Of a DNA stretch of 64,000 nucleotides, positions 12,501 through 22,524 are shown piece by piece (the stretch's first letter is position 1; the number at the start of each line of letters is the position of its first letter). Below the pieces are notes generated by a model that was given only the letters and a program-made list of their open reading frames with translations, did no database searches and was not told the origin of the DNA. Origin of the DNA: Budorcas taxicolor (lineage: Eukaryota > Chordata > Mammalia > Artiodactyla > Bovidae); NCBI RefSeq assembly GCF_023091745.1, contig NC_068912.1, forward strand, positions 55,048,567 to 55,112,566, given 5' to 3'. The position numbers were made by a program, and so were the translations under genes.

Positions 12501-13165
12501 CCTCCCTGTCCACCACCAACTCCCAGAGTTCACTCAGATTCATGTCCATTGAGTCAGTGATGCCATCCAGCCATCTCATCCTCTGTCGTCCCCTTCTCCT
12601 CCTGCTCCCAATCCCTCCCAGCATCAAAGTCTTTTCCAATGAGTCAACTCTTCGCATGAGGTGGCCAAAGTACTGGAGTTTCAGCTTTAGCATCATTCCT
12701 TCCAAAGAAATCCCAGGGCTGATCTCCTTCAGAATGGACTGGTTGGATCTCCTTGCAGTCCAAGGAACTCTCAAGAGTCTTCTCTAACACCACAGTTCAA
12801 ACGCATCAATTCTTCGGCGCTCAGCCAGTTGTAATGGGGGCTCATTTCCTGGTGCTGGTTCCTTTGGCTGAGGAGCCCAGTGTGAGGCTCGACCCCTTTC
12901 TCCTCAGAGGAGTCCTCCTAGTTGGGATAGCCCTTCTTCTTGTGAGTTGCTGCACTGGGCATGTGAGTTCTGATTAGACCATATCTCTACCCCTCCCACC
13001 ATTCTCAGTATGGCCTTTTTTTACATCCTTAATTATAGAAAATTTGTTCTGCTAGACTTCAGGTCATTCTCAGAGATTACTCTTCTATACGTAGTTGTAG
13101 TTTTGGTGTGTCCATGGGAGAAGGTAAGCTCAGAGTATTCCTACTCTCCATCTTGATCCACCAGC
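9575..13165 (-). mobile_element. Old L1 LINE, 5' half only (5'UTR, ORF1, start of ORF2)
   Basis: Read on the minus strand, the L1 5' end lies near 13165 (plus-strand landmark: GGTGTGTCCATGGGAGAAGG followed by CCATCTTGATCC). The GC-richer 5'UTR runs to about 11690. Next comes ORF1-derived sequence (plus-strand landmark TTTCAGCCATTATTTCTTTAAAT near 11140), then the N-terminal endonuclease part of ORF2 (landmark CCTTCTTTGTCTCTTGTTA near 9990). The element stops near 9575, so most of ORF2 and the 3' end are missing. All frames are broken. A BovB interrupts the 5'UTR at 12437-12822. It resembles L1M/HAL1-age elements; the subfamily is not determined. Confidence 0.8.
12437..12822 (-). mobile_element. 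BovB LINE 3' fragment inserted in L1 5'UTR
   Basis: A BovB 3' end in antisense, 5'-truncated, interrupts the L1 5'UTR, which continues on both sides. Flanking sequence AGCCAGGTGT (12427-12436) and AGCCAGTTGT (12823-12832) match at 9 of 10 positions and may be the TSD, although part of the right copy is also native BovB sequence. Confidence 0.9.
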
Positions 13166-13169
13166 CTCA

Positions 13170-13796
13170 AAACTCCTTTTTTAATATGTTATTTTGGAAG
13201 ATAAGATAACAATCTGCTCTTCAGAGGATAGGACTTTCTCTAGGATACCTAGTCTATTCATATCTGAGTAATAGAATATAGCAGTTAAGATTAAAATTAC
13301 TCAGAGGATAAGAGACCATTATGATTCTTTTATTCCTACCTTTCCATTTCAAATCATTTCATAGGCAGGAACACCATATGCATATTCTACTGGTGTGTAA
13401 AGGACATATAGAGTGCTTATTTTCATATCCCTAGTGTACTACTTTTGAAATATACTCTTTATTACTGTTGTATTTTTCCTAATTACTCATTTCTAATTAT
13501 AGTCACAAGTCATCATTAATAATGATATCTTACTTGTTCAGGTAAATATTTGCATAATGTTCTTTATATAATTAAACATTAACAGATATTAATAGTTTGG
13601 ATTATACAGGATACTAAAATCTTTAACACTATATTTGAAAAGGCATATTTCATTCGTCTAACTTAAAGCCATACAATTAAGAAAATTCAGAAGTGATTTT
13701 GAAATTCTTCTTTAAAAAAACATATTGCAAAAAAAAAACATATCGCAGTAGAATTAAAGAAAAATATTATGTGAAGGTCAACCTATGCATTTAGTA
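13170..13796. other. AT-rich single-copy DNA
   Basis: No gene or named repeat is recognised. There are short A runs near 13715 and 13730. Confidence 0.5.
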
Positions 13797-14004
13797 TTGG
13801 CTGCCGTCTATGGGGTCGCACAGAGTCGGACACGACTGAAGTGACTTAGCAGCAGCAGCAGAGAAGGAAATGGCAACCCACTCCAGTCTTCTTGCCTGGA
13901 GAATCCCAGAGACCGGGGAGCCTGGTGGGCTGCTGTCTGTGGGGCTACACAGAGTTGGACACGACTGAAGCAACTTAGCAGCAGCAGCAGCAGCAGCAGC
14001 AGCA
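13797..14004 (+). mobile_element. Atypical Bov-A tandem SINE joined through an AGC tail
   Basis: The sequence starts inside one Bov-A monomer (GTCTATGGGGTCGCACAGAG) that ends in its own AGC tail near 13850-13860. It continues directly into a second monomer (AGAAGGAAATGGCAACCC) that ends in a longer AGC tail at 13977-14003. The usual CACTTTCA linker of Bov-A2 is absent, so this is not an ordinary Bov-A2. It is either two independent insertions or an alternative dimer. Confidence 0.8.
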
Positions 14005-14349
14005 AACTTAAATGTTAATGTACCTATCACTAAACTTAGTTTATAACACAAGTTAGGAGCAACTTTTGGTATCCAAATATTCTCATCCACCATATATATT
14101 TAAATTTCTTGATTGCACTAATCTAATTTTGAAATTTAAATTCAAACCAAGTACCCTGTTGTGTTATGTTTCAGACGATAGGCTATAAATGACCACCAGT
14201 TCAAGGCAATAAATGAGTATTTTCAGTACACGTATTTAAGGTTAATGTGTATGAACAAGGGAAAAGACATGCTCACGTGGCACACTTTGGCCTCTAGCAT
14301 CTCCCTTGGTGATGTCATCTTCTCTTCCAGCTTCCACTAATATCACTGA

Positions 14350-14670
14350 GCAATAGCTTCCAATCTAGAAATGTACCTTGACCTCTCTCATTTAACTTCA
14401 GTCTCACATTTCCTGTTATGGACTCTTCTGAACATTTCCACTTCAATATTTCTCATTCACTTCAAACTCAAATTATCTAGAGCTGAACATATCACCTTTC
14501 CCCTTAAAATCATCTTTCCACCAGTTTTCTTTATTTATATGAAGGTAGTTTATCTATATCTTTTATATATTTCTTCTAGTTATTTGACCTAAAATAACAA
14601 AGTGAATTTTGATTCCTTACCTCTCTACTCCCTTCCCACCCATCCATTGTCAGTTTCCAAGTCTTGTCTG
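14350..14670 (+). mobile_element. L2 LINE remnant
   Basis: Pyrimidine-rich sequence with the L2-like order of blocks (TTTCCACTTCAATATTTC, CACTTCAAACTCAA, CTGAACATATCACCTTTCCCC, TCAGTTTCCAAGTCTTGTC). It is old and non-coding. It is broken by the BovB at 14682. Confidence 0.55.
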
Positions 14671-14681
14671 TTTATTACTTC

Positions 14682-16055
14682 CTTAGTGTGGCAGTGGCCA
14701 CAGGACTGGAAAAGGTCAGTTTTCATTCTAATACCGAAAAAGTCAATGCCAAAAATGCTCAAACTACTGCACAATTGCACTTATCTCACACGCTAGTAAA
14801 GTAATGCTCAAAATTCTCCAAGCCAGGCTTCACCAATACGTGAACCGTGAACTTTCAGATGTTCAAGTTGGTTTTAGAAAAGGCAGAGGAACCAGAGATC
14901 AAATTGCCAACATCCGCTGGATCATGGAAAAAGCAAGAGAGTTCCAGAAAAACATCTATTTCTGCTTTATTGACTATGCCAAAGCCTTCAACTGTGTAGA
15001 TCACAATAAACTGTGGAAAATTCTGAAAGAGATGGGCATACCAGACCACCTGACCTGCCTCTTGAGAAACCTGTATGCAGGTCAGGAAACAACAGTTAGA
15101 ACTGGACATGGAACAACAGACTGGTTCCAAACAGGAAAAGGAGTATGTCAAGGCTGTATATTGTCACCCTGCTTATTTAACTTCTATGCAGAGTACATCA
15201 TGAGAAATGCTATGCTGGAAGAAACACAATCTGGAATCAAGATTGCCGGGAGAAATATCAATAACCTCAGATATGCAGATGACACCACCCTTATGGCAGA
15301 AAATGAAGAGGAGGTAAAAAGCCTCTTGATGAAAGTGAAAGAGGAGAGTGAAAAAGCTGGCTTAAAGCTCAACATTCAGAAAACGAAGATCATGGCATCT
15401 GGTCCCATCACTTCATGGGAAATAGATGGGGAAACAGTGGAAACAGTGTCAGACTTTATTTTTGGGGGCTCCAGTATCACTGTGGATGGTGATTGCAGCC
15501 ATGAAATTAAAAGATGCTTACTCCTTGGAAGAAAATTTATGACCAACCTAGACAGCATATTCAAAGGCAGAGACATTACTTTGCCAACAAAGGTCCATCT
15601 AGTCAAGGCTATGGTTTTTCCTGTGGTCATGTATGGATGTGAGAGTTGGACTGTGAATAAAGCTGAGGGCTGAAGAATTGATGCTTTTGAACTGTGGTGT
15701 TGGAGAAGACTCTTGAGAGTCCCCTGGACTGCAAGGAGGTCCAACCAGTCCATTCTAAAGGAGATCAGCCCTGGGTGTTCATTGGAAGGACTGATGTTGA
15801 AGCTGAAACTCCAATACTTTGGCCACCTCATGCAAAGAATTGACTCATTGGAAAAGACTCTGATGCTGGGAGGGATTGGGGGCAGGAGAAAAAGGGGACA
15901 ACAGAGGATGAGATGGCTGGATGGCATCCTCAACTCGATGGACATGAGTTTGAGTAGACTCCGGGAGTTGGTGATGGACAGGGAGGCCTGGTGTGCTGTG
16001 ATTCATGGGGTCGCAAAGAGTCAGACACGACTGAGCAACTGAACTAAACTGAATG
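14682..16055 (+). mobile_element. BovB LINE, 5'-truncated, 1.37 kb, with TSD
   Basis: The copy begins at the QWPQDWKRSVF region upstream of the RT core and runs through the RT and C-terminal domain to the 3' end (GACACGACTGAGCAACTGAACTAAACTGAA). Flanks TTTATTACTTC (14671-14681) and TTTCTTACTTC (16056-16066) match at 10 of 11 positions and are taken as the TSD. It is among the least decayed BovB copies in the window. Confidence 0.92.
14804..15673 (+). pseudogene. BovB reverse transcriptase, long open remnant (289 codons)
   Basis: This is the RT domain of the BovB polyprotein, which copies LINE RNA at a nicked target site. Motifs in order: the fingers segment QVGFRKGRGTRDQIANIRW near residues 21-39, the first catalytic Asp in IDYAKAFNCVDHNKLW near 56-71 (FD changed to FN), GVCQGCILSPCLF near 112-124, the YADD box in LRYADDTTLMAENEEE near 155-170, and GLKLNIQKTKIMASGP near 186-201. 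A TGA at 15671-15673 truncates it where other copies read through, and homology continues in frame to about 16040 (LRVPWTARRSNQSILKEISP). The endonuclease part is missing because of 5' truncation. It is not a host gene. Confidence 0.9.
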
Positions 16056-16066
16056 TTTCTTACTTC

Positions 16067-16825
16067 TGTCCCTTAGTTTTTTTCCTAAGGCCACTTCGCT
16101 AGTCACAGTCTCTAATATATCTCATAGGTTCATAATATCTCTTAGTAAGCATTCTCCCAAATCACACAATTTTTGGATGACTTGTTCCTATAAAATTGGC
16201 TGCTCCATTTTCTGCTGCTAAGATCTGCTTATTGCCATCATCACCACCATCAAATTATTATCTAGGTTCTTGCCAGTATTTTTCTCTTAGCTTATTTTCT
16301 TTTCTTTTTTTTTCATCGTTTGGGGCTAACAGCTACACCTGAAGGCCTAGATTCCTTTCATTTTTCTATTAAGACAAATTTTGTAGCAGAGTCCACATCT
16401 CTGGCAGCACCATTTCTGATTTGAAGTTCTTACTTAGTCTTAGATCCCCTTTATTTACAGCTTCCTCCTTCCAAATTACTAGAGGAGTAAGCCATGGTCT
16501 CAGAAGTAGATCATTCCCTTTCCTTATCCACAACTGTCCATTCCTAAATCTAACGTCAATCTTCTCTTCCTAATCTTAAGGTGGGACTTTCCCAGGAGAC
16601 TACTGACATATGCTAGAGTTCACACAGGGCCCCATTTGGCCAAAAAGTGAATCCCATTTGGCACTTAACATGACTAGTGAAATAACTTGTATGTTTAGTG
16701 ATGACAGTTGCTCTCTACTCCCTGTCCCTTTCCAAGCTTTATCATCATGTCTGCCTGCTTTGGGGTTATACTTAGACATTCTGCTGCTACTGCCTGTAAA
16801 GGATGTTCAAATCTGTGACACACCT
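16067..16825. other. No recognised gene or repeat
   Basis: Pyrimidine-rich single-copy sequence that may include further decayed L2 after the BovB insertion, which I could not establish. Confidence 0.4.
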
Positions 16826-16955
16826 TTTTGTAATTGGAGGATAATTGCTTTACAACGTTGTGTTGGCTTCTGTCGTACAACGTGCATCAGCCATGAGTAT
16901 ACCTGTATTCACTCCCTCTGGAGCCTCCCTCCCATCCCCCCATGCCACACTTATG
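16826..16955 (-). mobile_element. Artiodactyl L1 3'UTR fragment
   Basis: The antisense run TGGAGGATAATTGCTTTACA, then GTTGTGTTGGCTTCTG, CATCAGCCATGAGTATACC and CTCCCTCCCATCCCCCCATG, is the common 3'UTR of artiodactyl L1 elements. It is 5'-truncated and non-coding. No strong TSD is seen. Confidence 0.65.
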
Positions 16956-17975
16956 AATATATTTAAATAGGCTTCAAGGCTGTAAATTAACCAGTACTTC
17001 TGACCCTCTTATCTTCCTATTTTATCAAGCATACAAGAGTACAAGAGACAGAAAATGATGTCATTATATGAATGAACTTTAGTCTTCTCTAAAAGGAAAG
17101 ACAGCACTGTTAGCAAACTCTAAAAACAATCTACATCTCTCTAGTAAGTTTACTAGATATGCCCCATCTCCTTCACAATAGGTAGATATACCGTTGTCCC
17201 ATAACCTTGGAGTTGAGAACATTGCCATTGGTGAGTCTTTTTTTTTTTTTTCTTCAGAAGATTTACAACAAAGGAGGGGTTAGACTTCTTGCTTGAGCCC
17301 AATAGAAATATACTTAAGTAGATGTCCCTCTTGATTTTGGTTAGGGACAATACTCTCAAAGCTTACAGAGTTGAAGTGAGTTATGAGTGAAGTGGGCAGA
17401 GAATAAGGAAAACACCGCCACTTGAGGATAAATGACAACTGGCACAGAACACAGTGTCTGTGCCAGGAATGTTAAGACATAATGGAGACTGTAGTGAAAG
17501 TGCGCCTGAAAGTGCAGTTGATATATGAGGATGGAAGTCAAATGTTAAGGACTGCAGAGCAGAAAAGCAGAAGAAACCTGGATCCCTGATGATTATGGAG
17601 CCACCCATACTGTCCCAGAATTGCCTACCACCCCATATGGTCAGTCTAGGGAAGTGACAGCTTCAGGCATACCAGACCAAGGGGCCAGCGAGGCTTTCTT
17701 CATCTCTCAGGTCTTGCTCTCCTCGGCTGCTCCTCGGATGTTACCCGTGGTCTCTCCTGGTTGTTTTCTCCATACGCTGGGAAAAGTGCTACTTCTCATT
17801 TTGAATAATGAAATCACCTGCATGCTTCAGGCTCCACACCTGGAGCTTGTGACATAGGGATACTCCTCCCCTTCTAACTCCAGCAGGAAAGCTCTGAGGA
17901 GTCCTTTGACAGACATGGGCCAGTTTCATGCCCATCCTTGAACCCATATGATCAGCCAGTAGGGCTTTTAGACCA
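16956..17975. other. No recognised gene; possible LTR-like remnant
   Basis: About 1 kb without an exon. The part near 17545-17640 (GAAGAAACCTGGATCCCTGA, TGATTATGGAGCCACC) recalls the 3' portion of old mammalian LTRs, but the match is weak. A T run lies at about 17238-17250. Confidence 0.35.
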
Positions 17976-18250
17976 GGAGAAGGCAATGGCACCCCACTCC
18001 AGTACTCTTGCCTGGAAAATCCCATGGATGGAGGAGCCTGGTAGGCGGCAGTCCATAGGGTCGCGAAGAGTCGGACACAACTGAGCGACTTCACTTTCAC
18101 TTTCATGCTTTGGAGAAGGAAACGGCAACCCACTCTAGTGTTCTTGCCTGGAGAATCCCAGGGACAGGGGAGCCTGGTGGGCTGCCGTCTATGGGGTTGC
18201 ACAGAGTAGGACACAACTGAAACGACTTAGCAGCAGCAGCAGCAGCAGCA
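17976..18250 (+). mobile_element. Bov-A2 SINE
   Basis: Complete dimeric Bov-A2: monomer one, CACTTTCACTTTC linker, monomer two, then an AGC tail of about eight units. I could not find a convincing TSD. Confidence 0.92.
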
Positions 18251-18324
18251 GAGTTGAGGAAGAATCACCTAAAGGAACTAGGAGGAGACAGACACAAACC
18301 ATACTTCCCATATTACATTGTTCT

Positions 18325-18450
18325 CCTGTGTTGTCTTTTTAGGTCTCTGTCTCCTCTACTGCTTTGTAAGGGCCTTGAGAGCAAAGATTGTGCCTTGTTA
18401 ATTTTGTAACTACCCCCCAAAGATACAGTAAATATTTGCTGAAGAAATGA
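18325..18450 (+). mobile_element. L2 3'-end remnant
   Basis: The order GTAAGGGCCTTGAGAGCAAAG, TGTGCCTTGTTAATTTTGTA, ACAGTAAATATTTGCTGAAG and ATGAAT matches the L2 3' end. Diverged. Confidence 0.55.
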
Positions 18451-18605
18451 ATATGCAAAGCCAGGCAAAGAATTTCAAGAAGAGTGATCTAGGAACCCAT
18501 GCCAAACTGAACAATAGGTATAAAGTACTAGCAATAAGGAGTGGCATTAGAAACACTAAGCTAGCCTGTGGTTTGAGAATTTTATACAGTTCTAGTGGTG
18601 ACAGG

Positions 18606-18879
18606 CGGAGAAGGCGATGGCACCCCACTCCAGTACTCTTGCCTGGAAAATCCCATGGATGGAGGAGCCTGGTAGGCTGCAGTCCATGGGGTCGCTAAGA
18701 GTTGGACACAACTGAGCGACTTTACTTTCACTTTTCACTTTCATGCATTGCAGAAGGAAATGACAACCTGCTCCAGTGTTGTTGCCTGGAGAATCTTAGG
18801 GATGGGGGAGCCTCCGGGCTGCTATCTATGGGGTCGCACAGAGTCAGACACGACTGATGCGACTTAGCAGCAGCAATAC
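18606..18879 (+). mobile_element. Bov-A2 SINE with short TSD
   Basis: Dimeric Bov-A2 with linker and AGC tail. Direct repeat TGACAGG flanks it at 18599-18605 and 18880-18886. Confidence 0.92.
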
Positions 18880-18886
18880 TGACAGG

Positions 18887-19470
18887 AACTCATAGCAGTG
18901 TGGCCAGTTCATGCTGAAGAAACATGTGATTGTCATATAAACTGTGTGCAGAGCAAGCAAATATTTTTTAGCAGGAAGTTCCTGAAAAGTTTCTTGTAAT
19001 TTATTATTTAATCTTGTTAACATTTTGAATGAGTCATGTTTCAAAATATATTTCATAATGATGAGAATGTAGACCACTGTGAGAAATGTTTGACTGCCCT
19101 GAGTGATATTGGTAATTTGAGATTCCAAATGGCAGGACAATTGTAAGATCATTTTATAGACAAGTCTCAGTTTTATCAACCTTTTCCCAAAGCATGAGCT
19201 TGACTGGGACAATACAATTTAATAAGAGAATTGTGCCAAGAAAAGATAAAAATAAAAACTAACACAAATCAAGTTCAAAATTGATTTGTTTAGGAAAGAG
19301 TTTGAAAATAGTGTGTGCGAGAGACCATGTGGTAAGAATTGTTGTATTCAGGCTAAGTGTGTATAGAGATAAGACAAAGAATAGAATACTAGCTATATGA
19401 TTGTTTATTGATAAAAGCCAGTTTTGAGGCAATAAATGTTAATCTTGAGGAAATTAATCATTTGCTGAAG
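18887..19470. other. No recognised gene or repeat
   Basis: AT-rich single-copy sequence. A minus-strand open frame at 18844-19212 overlaps the SINE edge and has no known domain. Confidence 0.45.
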
Positions 19471-19472
19471 AG

Positions 19473-19473
<1 letters not shown>

Positions 19474-19506
<33 letters not shown>

Positions 19507-19768
19507 AAAGTCGCTCCAGTCATGTCCGACTCTGTGTGACCCCATAGACGGCAGCCCACCAGGCTCCCCCGTCCCTGGGATTTTCCAGGCAACAACACTG
19601 GAGTGGGTTGCCATTTCCTTCTCCAATGCATGAAACTGAAAAGTGAAAGTTAAGTCGCTCAGTCGTGTCTGACCCTCAGCGACCCCATGGACTGCAGCCT
19701 TGCAGGCTCCTCCGTCTATGGGATTTTCCAGGCAAGAGTACTGGAGTGGGGTGCCATTGCCTTCTCCG
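19474..19768 (-). mobile_element. Bov-A2 SINE with (TGC)11 tail
   Basis: Antisense Bov-A2 dimer. The tail, seen as an exact (TGC)11 at 19474-19506, precedes the two monomers. Near-matching flanks AAGAGATG (left) and AAGAGGTG (right) may be the TSD. Confidence 0.93.
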
Positions 19769-19913
19769 GCTCAAGAGGTGAACAGAACCAAATAAAGTGT
19801 TGTCAATATAGGTAAATCAAGTGAAAGATTTGCTTTGAAGAAATTAATTTTATACTCAAATTTTTAGTAATATCTCTATTCTCTAGTATATTGCCTACCT
19901 CTGCATTTGTTAA

Positions 19914-20137
19914 GGTCTTCCTGGGTGGCACTGGTGGTAAAGAACCCACCTGCCAATGCAGGAGGCATAAGAGATGCAGATTCAGTCCCTGGGTCGGGAA
20001 GTTCCCCTGAACCAGGGAATGGCGACCCACTCCAGTATTCTTGCTTGGAGAATCCCATGGACAGAGGAGTCTGCTGGGCTACAGCCAATAGGGTTACAAA
20101 GAGTTGGACATGACTGAAGCGACTGAACATGCACGCA
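19914..20137 (+). mobile_element. Bov-tA SINE with 12-bp TSD
   Basis: A tRNA-derived head (GGTAAAGAACCCACCTGCC with the B-box region GATTCAGTCCC) is followed by one Bov-A unit. Exact TSD TGCATTTGTTAA lies at 19902-19913 and 20138-20149. Confidence 0.95.
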
Positions 20138-20274
20138 TGCATTTGTTAAACTACTGTACTCTTTGACTCAACTCATCAAGCACTTGATCTATTTAAAATA
20201 TTTTAAAAGATGCACTGAGGTAAATACTGGATGTTATGCTAATCTATTGTGATATTACAGAGGGCAAAAATATC

Positions 20275-20357
20275 ATATTGTATTCATCTTTATGTTCCCA
20301 ACACCTAACAAGGTTCACAGCCCTCAGCAGATACTCAATAGTTGATTGAATGAAAGA
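20275..20357 (+). mobile_element. L2 3'-end remnant
   Basis: The run TATGTTCCCAACACCTAACA, CAGATACTCAATAGTTGATTG and AATGAAAG fits the L2 3' terminus. Confidence 0.5.
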
Positions 20358-20414
20358 TTCTTTAAGTTGTACGGTATTTTATAATGTCATACACATGAAA
20401 ATTTTCATATACAT

Positions 20415-20560
20415 GCTGTCATATAATCCCATAATAAACCTTTGAGGTATTTATAGTAAATTTTTTATCAGATGAGAAAACAGATTCAAAAGAAGGAAAT
20501 AACTTCCCAAGTCATAAAGATTTTGAATCCAAATCATCTTCCTTCTGGCTGGTTTGTTCA
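20415..20560 (-). mobile_element. Possible MIR remnant
   Basis: Antisense MIR-like order: TTGAGGTATTTATAGTA, CAGATGAGAAAACAGATTC, AATAACTTCCCAAGTCATA, TTGAATCCAAATC. Highly diverged. Confidence 0.45.
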
Positions 20561-21008
20561 TAATGTCTACTTTCAATGCATAAAGTATGGTTTAAGTCAT
20601 GACACACCCAGAACCATACAGACATGTAGAGGATATCTAGTTTTTGTCTGTTCAGTACCACACCTCTTTGAGGGGACTAACAGCAGCCATTCATGATATT
20701 CTATGCCTCTGGTCACTAGGACAGGAAAGTGATCCATTTCCATCCAGAAATGGTACTCTGACTGCAGCATTTGGCTGAGGTGAAGGTATGATCCAAGCCA
20801 TGACGATCTGAATCCTTCTTCAGGAGTATTCAGTTTGAAATCACAGAACTTGAAGGATAGAAATGTGTGTCTGCTCTGCTTGTGGCCATAGAGAAAGACT
20901 ACTTGTAGCTGGAGAACATAAAGCAAACTGTGACTGTCAGATGGGGTGATATAGAGCCCCTGGGCTGCTCCTGCCTAGTGGGTCAGCTCAATCAGGTGCT
21001 GTTCTGTG
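20561..21008. other. No recognised gene or repeat
   Basis: Single-copy sequence. The minus-strand open frame at 20597-20926 (109 codons) has no recognisable domain and no exon context. Confidence 0.4.
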
Positions 21009-21135
21009 CTGTGCTTAGTTGCTCGGTTGTGTCTGACTCCTTGCCGCCCCATGGGCTGTAGCCTGCCAGGCTCCTCTGTCCATGGGAAATCTCCAGGCAA
21101 GAACACTGGAGTGGGTTTCCATGCCCTCCTCCAGC
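21009..21135 (-). mobile_element. Bov-tA/Bov-A SINE fragment
   Basis: One antisense Bov-A unit (GTGTCTGACTCCTTGCCGCC through CACTGGAGTGGGTTTCC). The tRNA-derived head is missing, so it is 5'-truncated. Confidence 0.85.
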
Positions 21136-21304
21136 TTGATCCTAGATATGTTGAAACATATGAAATTGCCATTTTTTGTAGGTCAAAATGGTTAAATAAT
21201 AATAGCATCATTTTTACTTGACTCAACCTACTATACAAGTTAAAAGATCACGCTTCATCTTTATCTAGAATCTTATGAGACTTTCCCAATGCAAGATTTT
21301 CTTG

Positions 21305-21420
21305 TGGTAAATGGGAAAATGAAGGCCTAGAAACTTCCAAGGACTTGTTCAAGGTTACTACTAATACCAAATAATGCAGGTTTTCTGAATTTCAGTCCAG
21401 CACCCTTTCCATTAAGCATA
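21305..21420 (-). mobile_element. Possible MIR remnant
   Basis: Antisense MIR-like blocks: GTAAATGGGAAAATGAAGGCC, GGACTTGTTCAAGGTTACTA, CAGCACCCTTTCCATTAAGC. Diverged. Confidence 0.4.
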
Positions 21421-21714
21421 ATGAGTCTAAAATTTTAAATTAGAAATTTCCAGATTTTATAAACCAGCTGCTTTTCACTGCTTGTTTTGCTTTTAACTTT
21501 AGGTTTTTTCCTTGTTAAGTCTTTGGAATCATGCTGCTATGACTCAAAGCAGGAAAATTTGTTTGTTACAAACTTTTTCTAGGAAAAATAGTCTCTAGAT
21601 TTTGACTAAAACCATGAACTTTAAAACGAACAAAAAGAATAATCGGATTCAAGCAAAACACATGGTCATTTTAAAGGTAAAATTCACATATGCAAACTTT
21701 CTTTCTTTTTATTA

Positions 21715-21895
21715 GAACCTCTCAAACTTTAGTGTGTATACAACATAGTAGAAGTTACTTTTTAAACAAGTGTAGTCCTGAATCTACACCCTGAATCCAA
21801 GTCCCTGGGGGTGAGTCTAGGCATCCTCCTTCTAGCAAGCTTACTGGGTGATCTGTACACATTGAGTTTAAGCAGTAGTGCTTTAAGTATATCCA
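21715..21895 (+). mobile_element. MER5-like hAT DNA transposon remnant
   Basis: It starts with ACCTCTCAAACTTTAGTGTG and carries AAGTCCCTGGGGGTGAG centrally, ending near AGCAGTAGTGCTTTA. This is the layout of non-autonomous MER5-type hAT elements. No transposase. Confidence 0.6.
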
Positions 21896-22101
21896 TTCTT
21901 AAGGATTCTGTCACTTTCTTTCTCAACACACAAAGGAGAGAGTGCTAAGATCATGTACCTATAAAGCCACTATTGCCACAGTCACCAATGGGGCTGTGAT
22001 ATATCATGCAGGTATGTTGGCCTGGGAAATGGCTAAGAATTAATGTTTCACACCTGAGCCAATTCATCAACTCCTGTTAATTAGGTTATCACTTATGCAT
22101 A

Positions 22102-22315
22102 ATTAGGCTTCCCTTGTAGCTCAGTCAGTGAAGAATCTGCCTGCAGTGCAGGAGATATGGGTTCAATCCCTGGGGTAGGAAGATCCCCTGGAGAAGGAAA
22201 TGCCAACCCACTCCAGTATCCTTGCCTGGAAAATCTCATGGACAGAGGAGCCTGGTGGGCTATAATCCATGGAGTCACAAAGGGTCGGGCACGATTGAGC
22301 AACTAACACTTACTT
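22102..22315 (+). mobile_element. Bov-tA SINE with 11-bp TSD
   Basis: tRNA-derived head (GGCTTCCCTTGTAGCTCAGT, GGTTCAATCCC) plus one Bov-A unit. Exact TSD ACTTATGCATA at 22091-22101 and 22316-22326. Confidence 0.95.
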
Positions 22316-22329
22316 ACTTATGCATATGT

Positions 22330-22524
22330 TTATCCTGCTCATATCTTTGTCCTAACCACAATATTTCTAAAGAACAACCAAGTAGTTCTACCTCAAACCC
22401 CATTTATCTTCAACCAAGCTCATTTTATTGTTTTTGTTCAAATCTACATTTCCTTCTATATTATCTACTTTTGTTATTAACACCGCTAGCCACCTAATTG
22501 GTCAAGCCAGAAAACTTAGAATTA
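22330..22524 (+). mobile_element. L2 remnant, left of BovB
   Basis: The pyrimidine-rich run ends in CAAGCCAGAAAACTTAGAATTATCC, as in the L2 coding 3' part, and is then cut by BovB. L2-like sequence resumes after 24408. Confidence 0.45.

Noticed and set aside
13977..14003. CRISPR-like or coding poly-Ala/poly-Ser repeat
   Set aside because: The triplet run is the AGC tail of a SINE; there are no spacers and no associated genes.
19914..19990. tRNA gene
   Set aside because: The A/B-box-like head belongs to the tRNA-derived Bov-tA SINE and cannot fold as a functional tRNA; the same applies to the CHR heads.
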